From Calothrix sp. PCC 7716 (GTDB lineage Bacteria; Cyanobacteriota; Cyanobacteriia; Cyanobacteriales; Nostocaceae), in contig NZ_AP025018.1 in NCBI RefSeq assembly GCF_019977735.1, positions 2,232,001-2,296,000 of the forward strand: a stretch of DNA of 64,000 nt, in the 5' to 3' direction. The notes under the pieces are model-generated. The model saw nothing but the letters and a program-made list of their open reading frames with translations. It did not search any database and was not told where the DNA came from. Position numbers and translations under genes: made by a program. Below are positions 54,535 through 63,122 of the stretch, piece after piece (within the stretch, counting starts at the first letter, position 1; the number at the start of each line of letters is the position of its first letter).

Positions 54535-55689
54535 ATGCAGCAGGACGTAGAGCAACTCAATTTCAATTCCACTTCCACAGAGGGAGAGAAATATTGTGAT
54601 TTAGACCGTTCCACAGCTGGTTACGACTACAATTTACCCGAAGAATTGATAGCTCAAAATCCAGCTGTTCCCCGTGACAGTTCAAAATTGCTAGTAGTAA
54701 ATTCGACTAGTAAAACTAACATTAGTTCTCCTTTACACCATATATTCCGTGATTTACCGGATATTTTGCACCCAGGTGATTTGTTGATAATGAACGACAC
54801 CAAAGTTTTGAGCGCGCGTTTACACGGTCGTAAATCCACTGGCGCCAAGTTAGAAGTTTTACTATTAGAAGAGCGTGAACAAAATTGCTGGTTAGCATTA
54901 GTGAAACCAGGAAAGCGATTTAAGATTGGTTCACAAATTTTTTTTGAGGCGCCTGGTTTTGATGGTAAGTTAGCAGCGACAGTAATAGACTCAGATAAAG
55001 CGACGGGTGGACGGGTATTAAAATTTGACGTGCCAAATGTCCAATCCTTGGTGCAATTATTAGATACATTCGGCGAAGTACCATTACCTCCGTACATAAC
55101 ACAAAGCCAAGCATCCGACGAACAGTATCAAACAGTATATGCTAATACACCAGGTGCAGTAGCGGCGCCAACAGCAGGGCTACATTTTACACCCGAACTA
55201 CTCGATACATTAGAGAAAAAAGGCATTAACCGAGCATTCATTACATTACACGTAGGCGTAGGAACATTTCGTCCCGTCGAAGTTGAAGATGTAACTACAC
55301 ACACAATGCACTCCGAATGGATAGAAGTGCCATCTACGACAGTCGAGCAAATTAGAGCAACGCAACAGAAAGGTGGAAGAATTATAGCAGTAGGAACAAC
55401 GGTAGTTAGAGCATTAGAAGGCGCCGCAGCAGAAACCGGGGAAATAAGAGAATTTTGTGGCAAAACAAATTTATTTATCTACCCTGGTTTTAAATGGCGA
55501 GTAATTGAGGGGTTAATAACCAACTTCCACTTACCCCGTTCCAGTTTACTAATGCTAGTCAGCGCACTTATCGGTCGAAAAAACCTACTCAATATATACA
55601 AAGAAGCAATAAACGAGAAATACCGCTTCTACTCATTTGGTGACGCAATGCTAATTCTTCCAGAAAAAGAAAAAAGCTGCTCCTCGTAA
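54535..55689 (+). CDS. queA: S-adenosylmethionine:tRNA ribosyltransferase-isomerase
   Basis: This 384-aa enzyme adds the epoxyqueuosine ring to tRNA in queuosine biosynthesis. It shows YDYNLPEELIAQNPAVPRDS, LLIMNDTKVLSARLHGRK, AAPTAGLHFTPELL, THTMHSEW and NFHLPRSSLLMLVSALIG. The first 28 residues, before YDYNLPEE, are an extension beyond the usual start and are polar; another start within them is possible, although the ATG at 54535 is the only one there. Confidence 0.95.
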   Translation: MQQDVEQLNFNSTSTEGEKYCDLDRSTAGYDYNLPEELIAQNPAVPRDSSKLLVVNSTSKTNISSPLHHIFRDLPDILHPGDLLIMNDTKVLSARLHGRKSTGAKLEVLLLEEREQNCWLALVKPGKRFKIGSQIFFEAPGFDGKLAATVIDSDKATGGRVLKFDVPNVQSLVQLLDTFGEVPLPPYITQSQASDEQYQTVYANTPGAVAAPTAGLHFTPELLDTLEKKGINRAFITLHVGVGTFRPVEVEDVTTHTMHSEWIEVPSTTVEQIRATQQKGGRIIAVGTTVVRALEGAAAETGEIREFCGKTNLFIYPGFKWRVIEGLITNFHLPRSSLLMLVSALIGRKNLLNIYKEAINEKYRFYSFGDAMLILPEKEKSCSS

Positions 55690-55690
55690 T

Positions 55691-55706
55691 AAGCACTTTA
55701 GTGCTT
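55691..55706 (+). terminator. hairpin after queA
   Basis: AAGCACT-TT-AGTGCTT lies right after the queA stop. A second, looser AAGCAC...GTGCTT stem follows. There is no T run, so it may instead protect the mRNA 3' end. Confidence 0.4.
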
Positions 55707-55825
55707 GCATTAAGCACTCTCCGTGCTTACAACAAGCATAAATATTCATAACACTGTATATTTCATCGGGAATACTGGGAAACCTAGACTTATAGCCTTT
55801 AAATATAAGTACAGGTCTACCTGAT

Positions 55826-56956
55826 ATGTCTCATAATTATCATTCTCATAAGTATTTACGCCTTTATTCCCGGTTCAAACTTTTTACAGCTTCTGTTTTA
55901 TTAACACTCTTGGCGCCGAGTTTTTTAAACACTCATAGTAAACTATTGGCACAAAACGTTGTTACCCAAGACTTAGAAGCAGCAGGTTTATATCAACAAG
56001 GTGTAATCCGTTACAGCCGTGGAGATTATCAGGGTGGAGAAATGTTACTAAGGCAAGCATTACAGCGCGACCCCAACTTAGCAGCCGCGCGGACTTACCT
56101 TGGTAACATCATGTTGAAGCAAAACCGTATTGAATCAGCAGTACAAGAATATTCAGAAGCAGTACGAATAGACCCGAACTTTGCAGAAGGTTACTTTAAC
56201 CTAGGTTTAGGACTGCACAAGCAAGGACAGCGAGAAACAGCAATAACTGCCTATCGTCAAGCATTAGTAGTTAACCCAACAATGGCAGCAGCACACTATA
56301 ACATGGGGTTAGCATTATACGAACTAGGACAAATCAATGAATCAATCACAGCTTACCAACAAGGAATAAATATCGACAGCAGTAATGCTAACGCTTATTA
56401 CAACTTGGCCATCGCTTTAGAACAAACAGGACAAGTTCAAGAAGCAATGAATTCATATCGCCAAGCATTAAACATCAATCCAGATAACGCTGCTGCTTAC
56501 AATCGTTTAGGTACTTTAATGGCAAAAAGCGGTCTAACAACCGAAGCTGTCGCAACCTACACTGAATCAATTCGTCGAACAGCCGTAAATCCAGATGCTT
56601 ATTATAGTATCGGCATAGCTTGGATGAACCAAGGTGAATATAAAAAAGCCAACAGAGCATTCAAACGCGCGCAGCAACAATATCGCCAACAAGGTAATAT
56701 TCAACTAGCCGAAAAAATCGAAGAGTACATCATCCAAACAGCACAAGGTGACAAACCTATCACACCTGCTGCATCAGAACCCCAAGTTCAACCCGAAGCA
56801 ACAACCCAAACAGAAACCCCAACCGAAGACAGCGAAAATACTAATAGCCAACCTTCAACAGAAACCCAACCCAATAATGAGAGCGAATCAACCCAAACAA
56901 AAGTAATAGAATTCGGTCAACCAGTGCCAGCCGAATCAGAACAAAATAAAAGTTAA
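55826..56956 (+). CDS. exported TPR-repeat protein
   Basis: This 376-aa protein has a signal-like segment (residues about 14-34, FTASVLLTLLAPSFL), seven TPR units (about 50-300, for example AVRIDPNFAEGYFNLGLGLH) and a Pro/Glu/Thr/Gln-rich disordered tail (about 308-376). It is probably a periplasmic or thylakoid-facing scaffold. Partners are not known. A GCACAGGC hairpin follows the stop. Confidence 0.85.
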   Translation: MSHNYHSHKYLRLYSRFKLFTASVLLTLLAPSFLNTHSKLLAQNVVTQDLEAAGLYQQGVIRYSRGDYQGGEMLLRQALQRDPNLAAARTYLGNIMLKQNRIESAVQEYSEAVRIDPNFAEGYFNLGLGLHKQGQRETAITAYRQALVVNPTMAAAHYNMGLALYELGQINESITAYQQGINIDSSNANAYYNLAIALEQTGQVQEAMNSYRQALNINPDNAAAYNRLGTLMAKSGLTTEAVATYTESIRRTAVNPDAYYSIGIAWMNQGEYKKANRAFKRAQQQYRQQGNIQLAEKIEEYIIQTAQGDKPITPAASEPQVQPEATTQTETPTEDSENTNSQPSTETQPNNESESTQTKVIEFGQPVPAESEQNKS

Positions 56957-56970
56957 CACCTCTTTTTTCT

Positions 56971-57092
56971 TGTGGCACAGGCAGGATGCCTGTGCATTCA
57001 AGTCACTTTCTTTACCACAGAGACACAGAGTACACAGAGAAAGAGAGTAAGAAAATTAACCGCAAAGGGCGCAAAGGTCGCAAAGAGAAAAA
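56971..57092. repeat. cluster of dispersed repeats
   Basis: Three units lie side by side: a GCACAGGCAGGATGCCTGTGC hairpin (56977-56997), a CACAGAGACACAGAG unit (57014-57045, same family as 15676-15870) and a CGCAAAG-type heptad run (57060-57085). Part of it is open on the plus strand, but that ORF is repeat-derived. Confidence 0.7.
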
Positions 57093-57674
57093 TCAGGGAG
57101 AGAGCAAATACCCTAAAGCACGACGAACATACAATTGCCATGATTCTGTAGTAGGTGGAAAAATTAATCCATAAAGCATAATGCCGCTCATCATGTCAAA
57201 CACAATACCTGGTTCTAAATTTACACAAACTTCTTTCCTTGCTTTTGCCCGTTCTATAACCACAGTAAAAGCATCTCGTCGAGGTTGTAAATACTTTTCC
57301 CAATAAATACGCGCGAACTCTCCATTACTCGATGCACTACTAATAATCATCGCCACAGTCTTTCTTCCTAGAGGAGTAAAAGTAATTTGTGCGGCGCCTT
57401 CAATTAATGCATCAATGTCACTCCATATACTTCCTGTATCAGGAATTTCCACATCTTGCCTAACACTTTCAATCGCATCAGCTACTAACTCCTCTTTGGA
57501 TGTGTAACGTCGATAAATAGTCGTCTTACCCACACCTGCACGCGCAGCAATACCGTCAATACTCATACCATCAAACCCAACTTCCGCAAGCAATTCTAAA
57601 GTTGCTTGCAGCATTGCTTGGTGAGATTGGACACTCCTAGGTCTTCCTGGTGATTTTTTGCTGGTCTCGCTCAT
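57093..57674 (-). CDS. TetR-family repressor
   Basis: This 193-aa protein has a classic TetR N-terminal HTH (MSIDGIAARAGVGKTTIYRR, YTSKEELVADAIE) and a helical ligand-binding C-terminal half. It is divergent from the P450 gene, with a 23-bp palindrome exactly between them, so it probably represses the P450 and itself. The ligand is unknown. The 3' end runs into the repeat cluster. Confidence 0.92.
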   Translation of the reverse strand: MSETSKKSPGRPRSVQSHQAMLQATLELLAEVGFDGMSIDGIAARAGVGKTTIYRRYTSKEELVADAIESVRQDVEIPDTGSIWSDIDALIEGAAQITFTPLGRKTVAMIISSASSNGEFARIYWEKYLQPRRDAFTVVIERAKARKEVCVNLEPGIVFDMMSGIMLYGLIFPPTTESWQLYVRRALGYLLSP

Positions 57675-57686
57675 AAGTGATAATAT

Positions 57687-57709
57687 AAATACGATATAGT
57701 ATCGTATTT
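57687..57709. promoter_or_regulatory. TetR-type operator between tetR and P450 genes
   Basis: Arms AAATACGATA and TATCGTATTT are perfect inverted repeats separated by TAG. The site is 12 bp from the TetR start and 20 bp from the P450 start, so it probably overlaps both promoters or leaders. Confidence 0.75.
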
Positions 57710-57729
57710 AATTTGATGATTTAAAAAAT

Positions 57730-59064
57730 ATGCCTCAATCTAGCTTACCTTTACCTCCTGGTAGCTTTGGCTTACCTGTAATTGGCGAGTCAGTGAGTTA
57801 TCTACGCAGTCCAGCTAGCTTTATGGAAAAGCGGCAAAAACAATACGGTAATATTTTCAAAACTCATCTTTTTGGTTTTCCTACAATTGTTCTTATAGGA
57901 GCAGGCGCGGCACGCTTTTTATTTGCCAACGAAGGTCAAAAATTTGAGATGATTAATACTCCTAGTTTTGAGAGACTACTAGGAATAAATTCAATTGGAG
58001 TGGTGACAGGCGCCGCCCACCAGACTTTGCGAAAATATTTATACCAAGCTTTTGCACCAAGAGCATTGGCAGATTACGCAACAACAATGCAAAACATTAC
58101 CCATCGCTACTTAAAACGTTGGGAAAAAATGGAAACATTGACATGGTATCCAGAATTAAAAAAATATACCTTAGATATTGCTTGTCAGTTATTTATCGGT
58201 GTAGAAACTGATTCAGAAGAAGCATTAGAAAAAGTCTATGAAACTTGGAGCGATGGATTATTATCGATTCCTGTGCGTTTTCCTGGTAACAAATATGACA
58301 AAGCTATTCACGCACGCGAAAAATTACTTGCTCATTTTGATAAGCTGATAGACCAGCGTTTACAAAACCCTGCTGATAATCAAGATGTATTAACGATTTT
58401 ATTACAAGCGCAGGATGAAGAAGGTAAACGCTTAAGTCGAGACGAAGTAAAAGATAATTTATTGGGCATGTTGGTAGCTGGACACGAAACCCTGACATCC
58501 GCACTAACTTCGCTGTGTTTGCTGCTCGGTCAATATCCAAATGTACTACTTAAAGCGCGCGCCGAACAAAAGCAATTTAATTTCTCAGAACCTATCACTC
58601 AAGAAGACTTAAAACAAATGACTTACCTTGAGCAGGTGATGAAAGAAGTTTTACGGATGGCGCCACCAGTAGTACGCAGTGGACTAAGAAAAGCGTTAGA
58701 ACCATGCGAATTTGCTGGTTATAAAATTCCGCAAGGTTGGGGAGTTTTTTATCAAATTCAAGAAACCCACCAAGACCAAATTATATATAGTCATCCCGAA
58801 AAATTTGACCCTGACCGTTTTTCTCTAGAAAAAGCTGAAGATAAACAAACAGCTTTTGCCCATATTCCTTTTGGGGGTGGAATTAGAGAATGTTTAGGTA
58901 AAGAATTTGCCAAGCTAGAAATTAAGTTATTTGCTGCTTTGTTAATTCGTGAATATGAGTGGGAACTGGCGCTAGGGCAAAATTTAGAGCGAGTAGTGCT
59001 ACCATTCTCACGACCGCACGATGGATTAAAAGTTAGATTTAGAAAACGTGGTAAGCTAGTATAA
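57730..59064 (+). CDS. cytochrome P450, CYP120-like
   Basis: This 444-aa heme monooxygenase has LPLPPGSFGLPVIGESVSYL at its start, the oxygen-binding AGHETLTSAL, EVLRMAPPVVRSGLRKAL and the heme loop FGGGIRECLGKE with Cys388. Length and motifs match cyanobacterial CYP120A1, a retinoic-acid-hydroxylating P450. No redox partner is nearby. The 3' 160 bp recur as a fragment at 59548. Expression is probably governed by the divergent TetR protein. Confidence 0.93.
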   Translation: MPQSSLPLPPGSFGLPVIGESVSYLRSPASFMEKRQKQYGNIFKTHLFGFPTIVLIGAGAARFLFANEGQKFEMINTPSFERLLGINSIGVVTGAAHQTLRKYLYQAFAPRALADYATTMQNITHRYLKRWEKMETLTWYPELKKYTLDIACQLFIGVETDSEEALEKVYETWSDGLLSIPVRFPGNKYDKAIHAREKLLAHFDKLIDQRLQNPADNQDVLTILLQAQDEEGKRLSRDEVKDNLLGMLVAGHETLTSALTSLCLLLGQYPNVLLKARAEQKQFNFSEPITQEDLKQMTYLEQVMKEVLRMAPPVVRSGLRKALEPCEFAGYKIPQGWGVFYQIQETHQDQIIYSHPEKFDPDRFSLEKAEDKQTAFAHIPFGGGIRECLGKEFAKLEIKLFAALLIREYEWELALGQNLERVVLPFSRPHDGLKVRFRKRGKLV

Positions 59065-59090
59065 ATATGCTACCATTACAATTTAGTTGA
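58903..59090 (+). repeat. direct repeat copy 1 (P450 3' end)
   Basis: These 188 bp, covering the last 53 codons of the P450 gene plus 26 bp, recur at 59548-59734 with scattered substitutions. The copies are in the same orientation and flank the 131-aa gene. Confidence 0.9.
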
Positions 59091-59095
59091 GTCAT

Positions 59096-59488
59096 ATGAC
59101 CATAGCTCAATCAACCAAACCTTTCAGTAGCGATGTTACAGTGACATTGAAGCGGCTTGTCGCTCTATTAGAAGAAGACGAGACAGATGACTATGGGATT
59201 TTACAACCGAGCCAGTCAGCCTTCAAGTTAGCAATGCGGTTGGTAATAGATGCTTATGAAGCAATGGGCAATACTTTTCTCAAAGCATCGGTTTCGACGG
59301 ATGAGCAAGGGGGTATTCGATTAACATGGAGCAAACAGGCAATTGACGGTGAAGTTCGCTTGGTTTGTCCTGCGAATGCGAATCAAAAAGCTTACTTATA
59401 TCACGAACTGAAAGACGATTACGCTGTAGAACATGATGTAACAGCATTCATATTAGTGCAATGGTTGGAGTGGCTGAATCAAGCATGA
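59096..59488 (+). CDS. hypothetical protein between P450 direct repeats
   Basis: This protein of about 130 residues starts at ATG 59096 (a TTG at 59087 would add MSH). It reads FKLAMRLVIDAYEAMGNTFL, then SVSTDEQGGIRLTWSKQAID and TAFILVQWLEWLNQ. It looks like a soluble alpha/beta protein without a signal, probably from a family of small cyanobacterial proteins found near toxin-antitoxin genes. The direct repeats on either side suggest it arrived or was duplicated with the P450 tail. Confidence 0.6.
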   Translation: MTIAQSTKPFSSDVTVTLKRLVALLEEDETDDYGILQPSQSAFKLAMRLVIDAYEAMGNTFLKASVSTDEQGGIRLTWSKQAIDGEVRLVCPANANQKAYLYHELKDDYAVEHDVTAFILVQWLEWLNQA

Positions 59489-59547
59489 GTTAGTTTGAGC
59501 TATTAGCAAATGATGCAATAATTTAGCACGCTAATTACGGAAGAGCC

Positions 59548-59734
59548 GAATTTGCCAAGCTAGAAATTAAAATATTCGCAGCTTTATTAATTCGTGAGTA
59601 CGAGTGGGAACTGGTGCTAGGACAAAACTTAGAGCGAGTAGTGCTACCATTCTCACGACCGCACGATGGATTAAAAGCTAGATTTAGAAAATATGCTATA
59701 CTAGTATAAATATGCTACCTATGAATTTAGTTGA
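59548..59734 (+). pseudogene. duplicated P450 C-terminal fragment
   Basis: The frame from 59548 reads EFAKLEIKIFAALLIREYEW, then ELVLGQNLERVVLPFSRPHD and GLKARFRKYAILV, and stops at 59707-59709, matching the P450 end at 58903. It lacks everything upstream, including the heme cysteine. The frame is intact and most changes are silent or conservative, so the duplication is fairly recent. Confidence 0.85.
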
Positions 59735-59739
59735 TTTAC

Positions 59740-59817
59740 ATGTCTACATGGCTAAAAGGTAATAAAATCATCGTTGAAATTTTTGACAAAGGCATTGTGA
59801 GTAAAAGAACAAACTAA
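59740..59817 (+). CDS. possible 25-aa ORF
   Basis: ATG-led frame MSTWLKGNKIIVEIFDKGIV followed by SKRTN and a stop. Its composition is protein-like, but it is short and follows the P450 fragment, so it may be a truncated gene end-point. It lies 20 bp upstream of the DUF433 gene. Confidence 0.25.
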   Translation: MSTWLKGNKIIVEIFDKGIVSKRTN

Positions 59818-59837
59818 AATATAGTAAATTTATGTAA

Positions 59838-60188
59838 ATGATAATAGCTATGACTTTAAAAGAACTGGAAAAACAATTACTAGCATTAACAATGACTGAA
59901 AAAGCTCAAGCGATACAAATATTAGTTCAAAGTTTAACAAATGTTTGGCAGGGAATTGAAAAAACACCTGGCGTGTGTGGTGGAGATGCTTGTATTTTAA
60001 ATACACGTATTCCTGTTTGGTCGCTAGTTAATGACCGCAATTTGGGTATGAGTGATGCTGAAATATTAAAAGCTTTTCCTGATCTTAGTGCCGTTGATCT
60101 AGTAAATGCTTGGGCTTATGCAGATGCTCATGCTACTGAGATAGAGCAAGCAATCAAAGAAAATGATGAAGTAATGTTAGAAAATTAA
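59838..60188 (+). CDS. DUF433 antitoxin-like protein
   Basis: This 116-aa protein has an N-terminal helical segment (TLKELEKQLLALTMTEKAQA) and a C-terminal DUF433 winged-helix domain (GGDACILNTRIPVWSLVNDR, then MSDAEILKAFPDLSAVDLVN). DUF433 proteins are usually paired with DUF5615 PIN-like proteins, as here with 11 bp spacing. It is presumed to be the antitoxin and autoregulator. Met1 or Met5 may be the start. Confidence 0.85.
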   Translation: MIIAMTLKELEKQLLALTMTEKAQAIQILVQSLTNVWQGIEKTPGVCGGDACILNTRIPVWSLVNDRNLGMSDAEILKAFPDLSAVDLVNAWAYADAHATEIEQAIKENDEVMLEN

Positions 60189-60199
60189 GGTATTCTAAT

Positions 60200-60541
60200 T
60201 TGATACGCTTTTATACCGATGAGAATTTTCCGTTTCCGGTTGTAGAGTTTCTGCGTGCTTTTGGTCATGATGTTTTAACTGCGAAAGAAGCAGGAAATGC
60301 AAATCAAAAAATTCCAGATGGAAATGTTCTAATATACGCTACCACAATGGAGCGTACAGTTTTAACACGGAATCGCCGAGACTTTATTAAATTGCACCGT
60401 GATAATCCTGAACATGCTGGTATTATTATTTGCACTGAATGGTCTAATTTTGAAGGTCAGGCAAAACTTATTCATGAAGCAGTTTATGTTGAAGAAAATT
60501 TGAAAGGTAAATTAATAAGAATTAATCGCCCCTCAAAATAA
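60200..60541 (+). CDS. DUF5615 PIN-like toxin
   Basis: This 113-aa protein starts at TTG 60200 (no ATG nearby). It reads IRFYTDENFPFPVVEFLRAF with the acidic pair, GHDVLTAKEAGNANQ, then VLTRNRRDFIKLH. This is the DUF5615 family of minimal PIN-like nucleases, paired with DUF433. It is the presumed toxin of the module. The motif residues appear intact. Confidence 0.85.
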   Translation: MIRFYTDENFPFPVVEFLRAFGHDVLTAKEAGNANQKIPDGNVLIYATTMERTVLTRNRRDFIKLHRDNPEHAGIIICTEWSNFEGQAKLIHEAVYVEENLKGKLIRINRPSK

Positions 60542-60572
60542 GCTGCTCTTAACGCTCATATTTTTGGTATTT

Positions 60573-61436
60573 TTAAAGTAGTCTCAAATCTTTGAAACAA
60601 CGACGCATTAATTCTTTACGAGCAGCTAAATCCTTGTTGTTACGAATATCAATATTAACTGCAAAAAAGTACACATTTTTATTTCTTTCTAAGTATCCCA
60701 CATACCACCCAATTTGCGGCGCCACTTTTGTAGCCCAACCAGTCTTTGCTCTAATTGTATAGTCTGGAGTTTGTTCAACAACCATAATATCTTTCACAAT
60801 CGAGAATGTTCTTTGAGAGAAAGGCAAATCTTTATTGTAAAGACGACGAAGAAACTGTATTTGCTCATTCAGAGTGATGCGAAGTTCTCCTTCTAACCAA
60901 AATTTGTCAATATCTTTTTCCCCACCAATTTTTTTATTGCCGTAACCAACTTTTGTAACCCAGTCTTGCATTCGCTCATGCCCAACTTTACGGGCTAAAA
61001 CTTGGTAGAACCAAACTGCTGAACGCTTGTAAGCTTCTTTCATATTCAGGTCATGATTCCATTCCTCAATATCTCTTTTTATTCCATCCCAAGTTAAAAC
61101 AGCAACCTCATCAGATATTACACCAGTTTCTAAAGAAATTAGAGAGTTGAGAATTTTAAAAGTTGATGCAGGTAAATAAGTTGTTGCGTTACGAGTAGGA
61201 TTATGTTGATAAGTACGATTTGCCTTTAAATCATAAATTACGATAGAACCTTCAACCCCCATTTCCTTAAAGTGCCGTTCAAAATTGATTTTTTGGGCGC
61301 CGTCTACATTATTTTGAGGTTGTAAAGCTAAGTTTGGCATAGAGAAAACTGACTGCGTTGGCTGGAATACAAAAGTCACTACACAAGTCAACGCAATTAA
61401 GAGAATGATTATTAAACGAGATACTTGATTCATCAA
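60573..61436 (-). CDS. class D beta-lactamase (OXA-type)
   Basis: This 287-aa exported serine beta-lactamase has all class D landmarks: a signal/anchor (residues 5-25), STFK with Ser91 and Lys94, SAV at 139-141, YGN at 165-167, FWLEG and KTG at 231-233. It hydrolyses or binds beta-lactams in the periplasm; the spectrum cannot be read from sequence. Its length is a little above average because of an N-terminal linker. It has no adjacent regulator or mobile element. Confidence 0.92.
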   Translation of the reverse strand: MMNQVSRLIIILLIALTCVVTFVFQPTQSVFSMPNLALQPQNNVDGAQKINFERHFKEMGVEGSIVIYDLKANRTYQHNPTRNATTYLPASTFKILNSLISLETGVISDEVAVLTWDGIKRDIEEWNHDLNMKEAYKRSAVWFYQVLARKVGHERMQDWVTKVGYGNKKIGGEKDIDKFWLEGELRITLNEQIQFLRRLYNKDLPFSQRTFSIVKDIMVVEQTPDYTIRAKTGWATKVAPQIGWYVGYLERNKNVYFFAVNIDIRNNKDLAARKELMRRCFKDLRLL

Positions 61437-61836
61437 CCGTTATAAGTAGTAAAATCACAGGCAGCTTGGAACTACAATTGCTAGCTGTCTAATTCCGGAA
61501 GATTAAAAGATAGTTATAAACTGTAGGTTGGCTCCGCTACGCAGCATCCCAACACATCTTCAGAAGCGCGCTGTATCAACAATAGTCAAAATATTTGCTT
61601 TTGCCGCCGCGCGAATAAAAGTTTTTCTACTGAAATTACTTGTTAAATAGGTATATGTAAGCAGCTAATTATGTAAGTATATTGCATATACTATTCTATT
61701 TGTACTACACTAGAAATTGTCTAATAAGTACCCGGACAGAAATATTTACAGACGGTTTTTAGGTTGGATAAAGGTTTCAGGTCTAATTTTGTGTAATTAA
61801 TCCTGTCTTACTACTTAATAATAGGATTATTCCTCA
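61437..61836. other. intergenic, one dispersed repeat
   Basis: About 400 bp. A TGTAGGTTGG...CCCAAC unit lies at 61523-61556, with an inverted relative at 62290-62323, so the hicBA remnant sits between them. No ORF of note or RNA gene was seen. Confidence 0.5.
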
Positions 61837-62058
61837 ATGATGACAGAATTTAGATGCAATATTGAGGCGTTTTGGGATTCAGAAGCGGAAGTTTGGGTTG
61901 CAACAAGTGAAGATGTGCCAGGGTTAGTGACCGAGGCTGAGACAATTGAGCTTTTGTCCTCTAAACTACGAGTGATGATTCCGGAATTAATTTTTGCTAA
62001 TGAGATAGTGCTTATAGATTATACGGGTTCTATAAATTTCCAATTAATAAGTCAGTGA
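61837..62058 (+). CDS. HicB-like (DUF1902) antitoxin
   Basis: This 73-aa protein reads FRCNIEAFWDSEAEVWVATS, EDVPGLVTEAETIELLSSKL, the partial RNase-H-like fold of HicB/DUF1902. It lacks a C-terminal DNA-binding extension, as is common for the short form. It is upstream of a HicA-type frame (28 bp) that carries an amber codon, so it may be the surviving half of the module. Confidence 0.8.
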   Translation: MMTEFRCNIEAFWDSEAEVWVATSEDVPGLVTEAETIELLSSKLRVMIPELIFANEIVLIDYTGSINFQLISQ

Positions 62059-62086
62059 CAGGAATTAATTGAGGTGGCTTCGTAAA

Positions 62087-62284
62087 ATGCCTGTGTAGTT
62101 TACTCCTGAATTGAAAGACATTCTTTCAGAAGCTGGTTGTTACTTTGTACGTCAAGGAAAAGGTGACCATGAAGTTTGGTATAGTCCAATTACAAGCCGT
62201 CGTTTTGTAGTGGATGGTTCTATTAAATCGCGTCACACAGCAAATAGTGTTTTGAAACAAGCGGGATTACCTAAAGCTTTTTAG
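62087..62284 (+). pseudogene. HicA-type toxin gene with in-frame amber at codon 4
   Basis: From ATG 62087 the frame reads M-P-V, then TAG at 62096-62098, then FTPELKDILSEAGCYFVRQG, KGDHEVWYSPITSRRFVVDG and KSRHTANSVLKQAGLPKAF to TAG at 62282. This is a complete HicA double-stranded-RNA-binding fold with the catalytic His in GDHEVW. The amber replaces a residue near the start. A TTG at 62111 could still begin a protein lacking only eight codons, so inactivation is likely but not certain. Confidence 0.75.
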
Positions 62285-62333
62285 ATAAGATGTTGGGTTC
62301 CGCGCTTCGTCCACCCAACCTACAATATTATTT

Positions 62334-62413
62334 CTTGTGCGGTGGGCATCCGAGCAAACGCCTTTTTAATTGAAACAGGCATCCCTGCCTGTTTCACAAG
62401 ATGTTCCACAAGA
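62334..62413. repeat. dispersed hairpin repeat
   Basis: CTTGTGCGGTGGGCATCC ... GAAACAGGCATCCCTGCCTG ... CACAAG arms with a repeated TTCCACAAGA end. It is the same family as 24003-24133 and 42487-42515. Confidence 0.7.
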
Positions 62414-62426
62414 GATTAAAAAATGA

Positions 62427-63122
62427 TTAAATTGGTAGACGGTTAATGTCTTTGTTGCAACCAATTACAACCATTGCGGAACCCTTTTGCAGTCGCTTGT
62501 CGGGTTCTGGGTTAATTAAGAATTTACCGCCGTTACTAACTGCCAGAAGATTTAAGCCGTAGCGGTTACGTAATTGTAATTCGGAGACGGTTTTGCCGTG
62601 AAACTCGTCGGGTACAATTACTTCGACAATGCTGTTATCGGGGTCTAGGTCAAATCTTTCAAGAATAGATGGTTTGGTTAAAGTTCTTGCTAATGCACAA
62701 CCTGCTTCAAATTCAGGAAATACAACGTGGTCGGCGCCTACACGTGTAAGTAATTTACAATGAACTTCGCTTGAAGCTTTGGCGACGACATGAGGAACGC
62801 CACCTTCTTTAACATTTAAAGTTGTAACGATACTTTCTTGAATATAGTTACCTATTGCAACAATTACAGTATCAAATTCAAATATTCCTGCTTCTTTTAG
62901 TGCCGCTGGTTCGGTAGAATCAAGTTGTATTGCGTGTCCAACTATTTGTTCTGTCAAAGCATCCGATACGCGCTTCTCGCTAATATCGGTTGCTAACACT
63001 TGATAACCGAATTTATGCAATGTTGCACAGACAGAACGTCCAAAACGACCTAAACCAATGACGGCAAATTGATGGTTATCTTTACGCAAGCTGCGAAAAA
63101 AACCTAATGATGATAAATTCAC
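62427..63122 (-). CDS. KtrA/TrkA-type potassium channel regulatory subunit
   Basis: This 231-aa RCK protein has an N-terminal Rossmann domain (FAVIGLGRFGRSVCATLHKF, GxGxxG) that binds nucleotides and a C-terminal TrkA_C domain (IVEVIVPDEFHGKTVSELQL). It gates the membrane subunit encoded just upstream on the same strand (63274). It is complete. Confidence 0.93.
   Translation of the reverse strand: MNLSSLGFFRSLRKDNHQFAVIGLGRFGRSVCATLHKFGYQVLATDISEKRVSDALTEQIVGHAIQLDSTEPAALKEAGIFEFDTVIVAIGNYIQESIVTTLNVKEGGVPHVVAKASSEVHCKLLTRVGADHVVFPEFEAGCALARTLTKPSILERFDLDPDNSIVEVIVPDEFHGKTVSELQLRNRYGLNLLAVSNGGKFLINPEPDKRLQKGSAMVVIGCNKDINRLPI

Noticed and set aside
56986-57174. Plus-strand 62-aa ORF
   Set aside because: It is made of translated repeats (HRDTEYTEKE, RKGRKGRKE) and overlaps the TetR gene antisense.
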